From Serinus canaria (lineage: Eukaryota > Chordata > Aves > Passeriformes > Fringillidae): DNA of 64,000 nucleotides. Positions 51,691 through 62,322 of this stretch are shown piece after piece (within the stretch, counting starts at the first letter, position 1; every line of letters begins with the position of its first letter). Both the position numbers and the translations under genes were made by a program. The notes beneath the pieces were generated by a model, which worked only from the letters and a program-made list of their open reading frames with translations, was not told the origin of the DNA and searched no databases. The stretch covers positions 15,206,601-15,270,600 of the forward strand of contig NC_066326.1 of NCBI RefSeq assembly GCF_022539315.1. Reading direction: 5' to 3'.

Positions 51691-51792
51691 GCAACCTCTG
51701 GAAATTCCTTCTCATGGCTCAGGGAACAAACCCCTTTTCCCTTCACACTGTCTCTCCAAAATTGTACTGAAGAAAGGGGAAAGTTTCTGAGA
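51691..51792 (+). other. Candidate 102-bp exon with strong acceptor, weak overall
   Basis: The acceptor TGATTCTGTTTCTGTTCTTTCAG|G is strong, with an almost pure pyrimidine tract. AGA|GTGAGG at 51792/51793 is an acceptable donor. The frame starting at the first base is open for 34 codons, starting ATSGNSFSWLREQTPFPFTL and ending in RGKFLR, and stays open beyond the donor. I recognise no family. A 102-bp segment is open in some frame by chance about half the time, so only the acceptor is noteworthy. Confidence 0.17.
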
Positions 51793-53738
51793 GTGAGGGT
51801 GAGGAGAAGAACAAGAGCAGCCCCACAAGCAGTGAGGATGAGAAAGGAGCAGTGGATACCATCACCTCCACCCAACTTCATAATTTATCTCTCAGCTTCT
51901 GGACTCCAGTCTTGACAAATTCTGAAAGGTTAAATAACAAGGGAGGGGGTGATTTGTTATGTGAGGAGATATTCTGCTCCAAAATGAAACTTGTTCAGAA
52001 AGGGTTCACTGTCATCTCCACCAACCAAGAACAGCATTCTGCAGCTGGGGAGAACTGAGTGAGCAACAAAAACTCTGCTTTTCCACCCAAAACACATGCA
52101 CTTATTTTTGAAAAACAGGACTAAAGGATCTCTCCTTGGGAAAGGTTTATTCCTAATAAATAAAAGAAAAAAGTTTCAAGCTGAACAGTCTTCCAAATTA
52201 GAGCTTGACTTCAACATTTTCCATTTTATGAGTACAGCCTCTTGCTTTGATTAACAGCATTTGAAATTTCAATTTACTCATGGTTGGATATAGTTCTTTA
52301 TTCAACCCACAAAAAAAAAAAAAAAATTCAATTTATTGAAATGTTTCGGTTTCAAATCATTCCAGGCCAATATTTGTTCAGCTCAGCCAAACTGAAAACC
52401 AGAAGCATATCTGTATTTAAATACAGTAGAATAATTTCTTCCATCCCTGTATCTCTGTCAGCCTAATCAGGTCACCAGTGGGAACTGTTGACTGGTAGGA
52501 ACACGAGGCTTTCCCTTTATGAAAAATGACTGACCTTGCTTTAAAGCAATTTAGTTTGTGTCAACATTGCCTCTCTCATTAAATAATAGGCTCTAAGTGG
52601 CAAATCCATTCTTCTTCAGCATAGACAAGAGCTCTTCAGGCAAGTTCTGGGATGCTATTTTTAGGCACCTCATAGTAACAACCTGCTCAGTGCTCTGTTT
52701 GGAGTATGTCTACAATAATTATTCCTTGTCTGCTCTGTTGTATTGGTCAGCCCAAGAGAGAGCTCATAAAAATGTTAGATCTGCACCCTTTCTTGGATGC
52801 AGAAAGAATTTCAAATAAATGTAAACATTTGGTAGCACTCAGATAGCTGTAAATAATACCAGAGCAACAAGTTCATTAAACACACACATCCCTCTGTCTG
52901 AAAATGCTGAGCACCTTCTGCATAATTCTTCCTTGTTTAGCTGCTGAGATGACTCTTCAACCACTTCTCACTAATTCTCCCACATTTGCTATTTCCTCTA
53001 TATATTACCTGGCCAGTCGTGCAGGTATTGGAGATGATAACACAGGTAATTTCACCTGTCAGAACCCAATGAGCAGTGAGAGGAAATGTTTGATTCATTT
53101 GTCGTTTTTCTTTTTTAATATTTCTTTTTTCCTTTCTTTCCCCCCCACTTTTTAATTTATTTTCTCTTCATGGCCATTTCAAATCATCCCAGGCTGCTTC
53201 TGTAGGAAGGTTCCCAGCCCAGATCTCAAGGTGACATGCTGTCCATTAACCCTGTCAGTAATTCCTTAGTATTTGCTCTTGTGATTACACAGTTCTCAGG
53301 AAATGCACCCCCCTGGAACTAAACATTAGAAAGATGCAGAATCAGCCTAAGAGGATCTAATAAACATATTTAAATACATATTTATACCATCCTCATTATT
53401 AGAGCAGGTCATTAAATCCCTGCTCTGTGTTTTGGCTACTAAAGATAGAACAGAGGCTTCTTCAGAGTGTTCTGTAGTGAGGAGTCATCTCTGCTGGGAA
53501 ATCATGTGAGATATCAGTGCTCTTGGAGCACACAAACAGCTCATCAGAGCTCTTTAATGATTTATGAATGTGTCAGTCTGGTGATGTTTCACAGTGGTTA
53601 TCAGAGGGCTGCAGTTGGCAGTGCTGATTTGGGCTCCAATATCCTCCCGTGCCCTTTGCCAGGCTGGCATTGCTTTGCCAAAGCCTTGGCCAGCAAAGCC
53701 ATTCCTGTGGGCCCCAGCCCTGTCTCCAGCCCTCTGCA
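51793..53738. other. Single-copy DNA without recognisable genes
   Basis: No gene is recognised. There is a run of 16 A at 52311-52326 and a pyrimidine-rich patch at about 53100-53165. The rest is AT-rich. Confidence 0.55.
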
Positions 53739-54010
53739 GACATTGTGAGTGGGATCCCTCAGGGTTCTTGGTCAGACCTGGTGCAGTGCCAGGTCAGTGC
53801 CTTGCTGCAGTGGTGCTGTTATCAGCCTGATGTGGTTTGTCATTTCTAGGCTGATGACATCCAGCTCTGTGACTTTTCAGAGCTTAGCCTTGCATGTGCT
53901 GTCACACCATTTCACACACAGTGGGCTAAAGCCAAACTGCTTTCACCTGAAGTCAGAAAAAAAGAGGTCTCCTAATGGGTCTGGGAGATATGGAACAAGC
54001 TGCTGTCTGC
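53739..54010 (+). mobile_element. Decayed LINE reverse transcriptase fragment (CR1/L2 type)
   Basis: Three reverse-transcriptase landmarks occur in one plus frame. DIVSGIPQGS at 53739-53768 corresponds to the conserved SGVPQGS motif. HF-stop-ADDIQLC at about 53841-53870 corresponds to the catalytic ADD box, with the residue before it turned into a TAG stop. QWAKAKLLSPEVRKKEV from 53919 resembles the W...L.LN..K.EV segment that follows. The distance from SGIP to ADD is 34 codons, close to that in CR1 and L2 enzymes. The distance from ADD to the third motif is shorter than usual, suggesting a deletion. The stop codons and loss show a dead, old copy. Whether it is L2 or an old CR1 cannot be settled by eye. 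Confidence 0.6.
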
Positions 54011-57000
54011 CAGGTTAAACTCTCTAAGTGGAAAAATCATTAAAAGCCTTGTGTTAAGAGTTAGTGTGTTCAGTTTGCCTCAGTGTGGTTCAGAGGAATC
54101 TGAAAGCACCATAATACTTGAGGAATAAAGAGATTGTGATTCCTGCTCCAGGGGGTCAGAGTGAGTCCCACAGGGAAGAGCAGAGCCAGGGCAGAAGAGA
54201 GGCAGCAATCACCTGCCCCAGGCTGAGCCCAGCCAGGGATGGAAGCAGTGCCAGCTGCACAGTTTCAGTCATGCTAGACACATTTTCCTGGAGCAGCCCA
54301 TGGGTTTTTCCAGCCTGGATGGACACAGGGCTGTGCAGCAGCTCAGGTCACCCTCTGGCAGCACTCAGGGAGGGCTCAGGTGCTTCCTGACAACACCAGG
54401 GTACCAAACCTGAGAGCTTGAGCCAAAGGAGGAAATACCAACACCAGGGCATTCCTACTTCCATTCCTAACAAAAACACCACTGCTACAACAAACCTCCC
54501 TGCTTGTGACTTAACAGCTCCATGGCCAAAACAGGAGCAGCACAAGGGTGTCCCAAGCCCTACCAGCAGGGAAATTTGGACTCTTCACTGAGATGAAGTA
54601 GAAGAAAGTGGCACAAAAACAATGAAAGGGTAAAAGAAAAATGGGTCTGACCTGACAAGGCCAAGGCAGTAAGTCAGTGAAGCAATGTGATTTGCTGATC
54701 TCTCCAGTGTCAACAAGAATTAATCCTTTTCTCTTTTCTTGGCTATTTTTTTCTTAAAAAAATGAATATTTCTTTCCTCTCAAATCTGTCTCCAATCCTC
54801 TGAGTCAGGCTGAAGTCTAATAGAGGGAGGGATACCAAGGCAATCAATAATTAAAAAAACTGCTTCTAAGACTGTCAGTACTGATTACACACCAAAGCAA
54901 TCTTCTAATAAGCATGAGTGAAAATGCATGAGAATATTTGGTAACATGAAGCAAAATTCTGATTCATTAAAGACTGAGAACAAGGCCTAAATCTGTTGTG
55001 TGATTTATACATATTTATCACACTGATACTGAGTGGACTGGAAAAGTTTCCCAAGACCTGATGATTAAAATCTAGTTTATTGGTTTTTTTAAAAATAGTC
55101 TAGTGTAGAGTTATGAAAACTGTTGAGGAGAATACTGCTGCTTAGATTTATCTCCTCAGCTTTTAAAACAAATGTGAAAAGAATTTAAAGGGTTACAAAA
55201 TCCTTACTGCTTGGAAAAGTTGAAGTTTGTGCAAATCCCCATGAACTGTACCTAGCTAAACACCTGCTTAATCACATCAATCAAATATTCAGAAAATCAA
55301 AGCTGTAGGTACAGATTACTCCTAATCCTGGAGACATTCAGAGTCAGCATGACAGATACATTTCAAGAGCTAAAGTCTGGACCATGAGGACCAAAAAAGT
55401 AAATGCATTAGAAAAAATACTTAGAGTAAACTTAATAAAGATGCAGAAAAAAACAGAGCTGTTCTGGATTTTAAAAATGAAAGAGCACTTTTTCATCTCC
55501 ATCTGAAACACTGGAACACCTTGCAGTTGCTTGCCTGAACAGTGAAGAGATGTCCAAGAAAAAATGCAGCAATTGTCATTGATCCCTAGGACCTTCCAGA
55601 GATGTTATTTCTGATTTCCAGAATCATGAAGGGCCTGGTGACAAAGGCATCAGCACTTCCTGGGAAAGAGGGGCTACTTCTGCACCCCAATTTTCCTAAG
55701 CATGGCCAGCAGAGACACCCTGAGAGGCTCTCTGGGCTGATTGCTGCATGGATACAAGGGGGAAAATGAAACAAAGCAGGTTTTGGTTTGGCAAGGCTTT
55801 GGTGTGAGCACCACATTAGCCCAGGCTGGCAAGAGTATATGTGTGTGCCAGTTCTTTAACACAGCAGAAGCACAAGATGCTCTGCATGACCAGAATTCTA
55901 CATATGCTATTCCTGAAGCTCAATTATCTCCAGCAGTGTTAAATTATCCCTCACAAAAAAGCAGTGAGGGATAAAAACAAACAGACATTCTCCCATGCAA
56001 CTGAAGAAGCTGTTTGCCAGTAATGCTGGAAATTGAGCACTTTGCTACCAAATGCTTTAAAGTCCATGAATTCCTATAATTAATGGATTATGCCCTATAA
56101 ATATCACTGCTGTAATCCACATTCCCAATACTGATATAAACTTGTTTCAAGTGTATTGAGGTCAGTTTACTTTAGAAGTAAATATTTACTAATGTTTCTG
56201 TAAAGCCCATTTATCCCTTTAAATATTAAACACTAAGTATTCCTTTTTTTTCTGTCCTCCCCTGCTCACAATAAACTGCTGCTCTAAGAGTCCAGAAAAT
56301 CCCAGTAATTCTGATACAAAATGTAGAGACCAAATAACTAATTCAGAAGGTTTTATTTTAAATAATTAATAAAACCCCTGAAAAGGCACAAAGGTGTTTT
56401 AACTGATGTTTAAGCACTGACAGTATTGGAAACAAGCTATGGAAAGAAACAGAGATGTGGTTATATTTAATCTCTGCAGAATGTTTCTGCCAGTCTTATC
56501 TTCCATAGAGGCAATGAATAAAGCCAGAAATAAACTCCTGAAGAGAGAAGAAAAGAGGAAATAAGATCATTTGCTGTGATTCTGTTCTACTGGGGGAATT
56601 GTCTGTATTCTGCAGCATAGAGAAGCAAACCACCAGTTAGAGCAGCTTTTGGAGAGCAGAAGCAAAACCACTGCAGGTCATCAAGGCTCTGCTCCTTTTG
56701 GACCAAGAACAGAAAAACTCAGACTTAGTCTAAGACCTATTCACAGATTAATTAAAATGTTACATTTTTAGAAGTAGAGGTGATGTCATCCTTTAACCAA
56801 AGCAATCCCTTATTCCACTTGGGAAGATACAATCTTCTTGCAACACCATAAATGAGTCAGTTCTAGTTGAATTTAATTGTTTCTTTGCTGCTCATAAAAA
56901 TGCTGCTCACATTTTTATGAGTGTTAAAGACAGAATTTGCAAATCTGAAGTTCTGGGATGATGCTCAGTGTTAGACAAACAGCTCAGTTTTTTATGCATT

Positions 57001-57735
57001 TTTATCTTGATGATGAAATCCCTTGAAGGGATCACAGGATGCTACTATCAGGCTCTGAGACTGATTTGTATTGAATCAAAAGGATCTGGAAACCAGGCAG
57101 CACTTGGATGCAGAGATTTTCCCATTCAAACCCAGTGGATTTGTCCCCCAAGTGGAAACTCTGGAACTACAGAGTACTGAAAGGAAATAGTGTGCAGGAC
57201 TCCCAGAGTTGGAGCAACCTGACCTAACCTGGAATTTAGCCCTGCTTTGCATAGAGAAGGTGACCAGGTCCTTCCCAAGGTGCTGCCTGCCTGAGCTGTG
57301 CTGCCATTCTGGCATTTTGCTGTGCATTAGAGGTTCAGAGCTGCAGTTGACATTGCTCAGATCATGACACACCCACCCACACTGCAAGGCTTCAGCTCTA
57401 GATCACTGCTGCAGCTCCAGCCCAGGGTAGGCTGGAGCTTATGTTAAACAGATTAAACCAGGGTTACCCTTCCCAGCTGTGCACGTGGTTCTTACAATAC
57501 CTGAGAGCTTTTTTCATCTGCTGCCTTCCCATGGCTTTCAGAGGGGGCACAAACTCTGTTTCTCAGCTGACCAACCTGCACAGCAGCCCACAGGAATCAT
57601 CCCTCCTCCTCAGGGCACTGAGAGCTGGGCACATCCCACCTGCCTGGGACCCTCCAAAGCCAGCACAGCAAATCCTTCTGAACCCATGTTGGCTTCAAAG
57701 CAGGAATTACTCGAGTATGATTGTGTAACTTCTTT
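54011..57735. other. Single-copy DNA, part resembling conserved noncoding sequence
   Basis: No gene or repeat family is recognised. The block at about 56030-56250 is AT-rich and complex (for example CCTATAATTAATGGATTATG) and could be conserved noncoding DNA. Open frames of up to about 100 codons have no known domain. Confidence 0.5.
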
Positions 57736-57902
57736 ACAATGAGGGTGGCAGAGCACTGGAACTGTGTCTAGGGGGGTTGTGGGGACATGCCAGCCCCACC
57801 TGGTGTGTTCCTGTGTCACCTGTCCTGGGTGTCCCATCCTTGGCAGGGGGTTGGGCTGGACAATCCCCAGAGATCCCTTCCAGCCTGAACTATTCTGTAA
57901 AT
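57736..57902 (+). mobile_element. CR1 LINE 3' end (forward)
   Basis: The fragment begins AATGAGGGTGGCAGAGCACT followed by GGAAC. It carries CCTGTGTCACCTGTCCTGGG and CCATCCTTGGCAGGGGGTTG, then GGCTGGACAATCCCCAGAGA, TCCCTTCCAGCCTGAAC and a single tail unit TATTCTGTAA. These are hallmarks of the avian CR1 3' end in sense orientation. It is the only forward CR1 in the window. The middle is shortened relative to the consensus as I recall it. Confidence 0.92.
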
Positions 57903-60900
57903 ACCTCTTGCTTTATGAGCAGGGGTTTGAACAGCTGGAATAAAGCTACAGGTTATGCTTGAAGCTGGATGAAAAAAGTCAGATTAGTCCAGTAATAATC
58001 ATAATATTTCACATGTACAAAAAGGAAAGCTTTTACAATGCTAACCTGTTATCCAAAAACTCTGCTGAAATCCAACTTTGATGCTGCAAGAGTAATTCAG
58101 GTCACAGTTTAAGCTTGTCACATAATTAGTTTACATTTAATCAGACTGCTGGTATGTAAACATAATTACCATTCTCAGACCTTTAATTGAAATTGTCACA
58201 GCACCACTGCAAGCTCCTTCCCTGGCTCTGCTGGAATGGATTTGCTGCTCACAGACACTAAGTGGGCACGACAGACTCTGCCACTCACCAGCCTCACCCA
58301 GCCTGGGCCCTTCCCAGGCACTCTGGTGGAGGAACAGACACACCACCACAGCTCAGCCCCATCACAGATGTAATAAATTAAGTTCAGCTGGTGTTAATCA
58401 GGCTAATTACAATTAAGCTAATGCATTACCACCAAACTCATGTATAATGGTTTTCAAGTGTGCCAGGAAAGCTTGTCTCTAATGGGATAAATCCATACAA
58501 ACTACAATTTACATGCAATAGTATCAAAGACCACTTGTGACCTTAGACAGGCCCTTTTCTTCTTGAAAGAGATCACAATTTGCCTACCTGATCAGAAACC
58601 TAAAAACCTTCATTTAAATTGGTGCACAGTGTTCTTGAAAATTAAAGTTATACCTATGCCTAAGGCTTAGAAAATATCAGCCCAAGTACTTAGAAAGAGT
58701 GTGTTAAAAAGCACTTTTTCCTTTTAAATGTCCATTAATATCAAATACAATAGAGGAGCAGCCCTGCACTTGCACACTTCTCCCAGATGTGCCCTCCAAA
58801 CACCCCTGCAGGTTTTCTCAACTCCATCCCCATTGTCTCTCATTCTGAACCTCTCTCCAATTAAATATTATTAAAGATTTTTAAGAACTAGGCTTGTACT
58901 TGAAGTGCTCTAATTAATATTTTCTTCTTGACAAACAGGACTAGCAGCATCAAAACCTCCAAAGTTGGTACTGAGCTTTCACCCTCCTTGTGGCCTTTTG
59001 AACAGCAGGGATGAGGGATGAGGCACCTGCCAGGGAAAAGTGAGGGTTGCTAACCTCCAGAAATCCCAGCTCAGGATGCAATAGGCTGGCAACATCTCTT
59101 TTCTTTCTTTTCTCTTTCTTTTTTTGTTTATTGGTGTTTTATTTCTTTAGTCCCTCTTGTTTGCTGGGCCTGTGTGGCCCACCCAGACTTGGTTTTCTTT
59201 CATGGGGCTGTGGAGTGAATGCAATTCCATTAAGAGCTGCTCAATATTTGATGAGCAGCAGCCAAATTTAGCCAGAAGGGTCAGGACAGCCTGAAGCTGA
59301 GGGGAGATAATGTATACTTGCAAATTTTACTTACATTCTCCACAAGTTTAAATTACTTTTAATGAAACATTAATGGAAGATTTGACAAATGACCCCCTGA
59401 GACTAAAAGTTTCACAGGGAACTAGCAGTGAAATTAGATTAATAGGCAAATTTTCAGCATGCAGTTTTTGCTGTAAAACCAAAATCTTTTTACTACTTAA
59501 TTTCTCCTTATTATCTTATTATGTTATACTCAGATCAGTTTCCCCTGTGCAAATAACACTTATTATTTACTCCCTCTTAGGTGCTAATGCCAGAGTGTCT
59601 CTGCCCTAAATCCTTTCAGGAAACTCCACATCCTTCAAAATGCATCTCCAAGATCCTGCAGAGCACCAGCAGAACTAAGAGTTAATTCTCACAAACGTTT
59701 AAGACATCCAGAATGTTTCCTTTGTGCTTCCCTAGCAGATGAGCCCAGTGCCTGGGAGAAGAGTCCATCCCTCTGATTGTCACCTGGCAGAGGTTGGAAG
59801 ATCAAGGCTGCAGGAAGTGTTCCTGTGCCATTTAATGACCAGGCCATTTCTGCTCCATCAAACACCTGTGCTCTGGCTGACACACTTCAACACCTGAATG
59901 AAGCAGGGGAGCTGCTTTATTTCACAAGAGTACTCCTGTACTCTGTGCTGGGGCTCCTCCTATAGCACTAACAGCAAATATTCCACAGGTATGGAGCTAA
60001 GGCTTCATCTCCTTGTGCCAGCCAGAACCATTCCTGAGCACTGACTTCTTCACAGACCAAGTGTTGCCACTGTTTAGTGTAAATTATCTGGGTAGGTCCA
60101 TCAGGCAACAGAGTGAGCTGAGTTCCAGGTTATTCCAAGATGAAAGGGAACACAACCTCACTGTGTGGGCTGGTGGCTAGGAGGAAGTTGCAGGTCTCAC
60201 TGTTAGTTTTGGCTTTAAAACAAAAATTATAGTGTCAGATTCTTCTACCACAAAGGCTGAAAGTGGATTCTGCATTACCTCAGCCCCAGACACCCCGAGG
60301 TCACTGAGGGGGTTTGCTGCTCTCAGTTTTCTTTCACCAAGGCTCTCAGAGCATGTTGCTATTTTCTATTACAACAAGAACTCTGATTGCTTCTGCAGCC
60401 AATTACTGGTGCTCAAAGGGAGCAAGAGCTGCAGGAATGCATCACTTGATGTTAGAACATGTTGTAATCAGGTTTTCAGCCCTAATCACTGGGAAGGATA
60501 AAAGCTTCCATTGCAGTTTATAAATGCCACTATCAACAAACAACGTTTTGTTGCATAAGTAATTCATGTGATTGACACTGGAGTGAGCTTTTTTTTTGTG
60601 AATGAGAATTTCATATATATGGGGTTGAGTGAATTATGTCCTGAAGATCATTTCATAAATGTTCACTTTTCCAACCAGCAGCACCATGTTCCTAATCATG
60701 GCCCAGTGACAGATACCTTATCCTGCCAAGTCCAGAAGAAAATTCCTGGTGAAGATTAGCCCATTAATCTCTTATGTTTGCTTTAAACCAGCCTTAGCTG
60801 GAAAGGAGCACCAAGAGGTCAACAACAGAAGCTCAAACCAGTATTTTAATTGTGTGAAAAAGTAATCACCTTCAGAACATTCATCCCTGCTCCTAGTAAG

Positions 60901-61603
60901 AGCTATAAGAAACCTCTGCAATTCTCCAGGAGACACTGCAAGTTTTACATCTGGTAAATTTGCAACAATTCAAAAGAATAAAAGCATTTCTTATGACATT
61001 AGAAACTCTTCAGGGGAATTAATTCTGATTTCCACTCTCTTTGACCATGCAACAATGTAGGCAATAAATTTTTCTTGGAATAAATTCCCCAAATCTGCTA
61101 TTTTGAAAATGATCAAACAAAATATTTCAGCTTCATCATCAGATTCTTTCAGTTTTCCTTAAATTGACAGTCTAACTCTGAAAGGGAGAGATTCATGAAG
61201 AAAGGTTGTGCTTCCACAACAGAGGTTTTCCAAACAGAAGAATAGATAAAAAGTTATGTATCTCTCCCTAGAGGAAAGATGGAATGCACTTGGGGGAAAA
61301 AAATCACCACTGGTAAGGAAAGCACTGATCAATGAACTCAGTCCTGCTCCAGATTTTCTGTTAAATACATCATTAGTACATGCTCTAAATAGGAAACTAA
61401 TCAAGGAATAAAGCTGTCAGCTGTTTATTTTCCCTTCTTTTTTGTCTCCCTGAAACAAATTAAGTCATAAAGCTGTGCCAGATTTCTGTCCTCCTGGAGG
61501 GAAGGTGTGGCTGGGCAGCTCAGCCAGCAGCAGGCAGAGCTGGCAGTGCCCACTGCTGCAGGAGGTGATGAAGTGGCACCAATTAGCAGCAGTTGTGGAG
61601 ATT
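57903..61603. other. Single-copy DNA without recognisable genes
   Basis: Apart from the AT-rich block at 58365-58720, listed separately, no gene or repeat family is recognised. A pyrimidine-rich tract at about 59098-59149 ends in TTTCTTTAG and resembles a splice acceptor, but no exon with a donor follows. Confidence 0.5.
58365..58720. promoter_or_regulatory. Possible conserved noncoding element
   Basis: This block is AT-rich, free of simple repeats and contains clustered homeodomain-like cores: GTTAATCAGG, GCTAATTACAATTAAGC and CTAATGCATTACC near its left end. Further right it has TGACCTTAG, which resembles a nuclear-receptor half-site. Blocks of this look are often conserved enhancers in vertebrates. 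Conservation cannot be judged from one sequence, so this is a guess from composition. Confidence 0.25.
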
Positions 61604-61960
61604 GAGAGGGACAGTGAGGAGCAGGGCTGGTGGAAAGGTCACTTTGAGAGGAAGGAGAGGGACAGTGAGGAGCAGGGCTGGTGGAATGGTCACTCTGAGA
61701 GGAAGGAGAGGGACAGTGAGGAGCAGGGCTGGTGGAAAGGTCACTCTGAGAGGAAGGAGAGGGACAGTGAGGAGCAGGGCTGGTGGAAAGGTCACTCTGA
61801 GAGGAAGGAGAGGGACAGTGAGGAGCAGGGCTGGTGGAATGGTCACTTTGAGAGGAAGGAGAGGGACAGTGAGGAGCAGGGCTGGTGGAAAGGTCACTTT
61901 GAGAGGAAGGAGAGGGACAGTGAGGAGCAGGGCTGGTGGAATGGTCACTTTGAGAGGAAG
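61604..61960 (+). repeat. 51-bp minisatellite, seven units, 17-residue coding period
   Basis: Seven units of 51 bp start at 61604, 61655, 61706, 61757, 61808, 61859 and 61910. Variation is confined to two places: AAA or AAT, and TTT or TCT. Since 51 is a multiple of 3, the frame gives the exact 17-residue repeat ERDSEEQGWWKGHFERK with K/N and F/S alternatives, inside a 225-codon open frame (61475-62152). The second plus frame and two minus frames are also open through the array, so four of six frames are readable and openness is no proof of coding. Both variable sites change amino acids in the plus frame. The plus strand is strongly purine-rich. The simplest reading is a noncoding minisatellite. 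Confidence 0.97.
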
Positions 61961-62278
61961 GAGCATTTGTCCACGAAACAGCCACAACCCAGTGACACAG
62001 GGTGTTTGTGCATTTACTCCTCTGTCCCCAGCTCCTGGCACTGCAGCTGCCCCAGACACCCAGGGACTGAACTTGGGATTGTCCCCTCTGGTCTCCACTG
62101 TTCCCTGGAGAGCAAGGAGCCCCTGGCTGTGCCCCAGCTGACACCACACTGAGTCACCCCAGCAGTTCTCCCTGCTCTCCCATCAGGACACTGTTATTAC
62201 AGTAACTCCTTAGCAGACCATTTTTTCAGGTAATTTATAGATTTTCAGCTACAATTTTTAATTTTTTTTCTCTTTTTA

Positions 62279-62322
<44 letters not shown>

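Noticed and set aside
59098..59149. Pyrimidine tract ending in TTTCTTTAG as splice acceptor
   Set aside because: It looks like simple-sequence expansion, and no exon with a donor follows.
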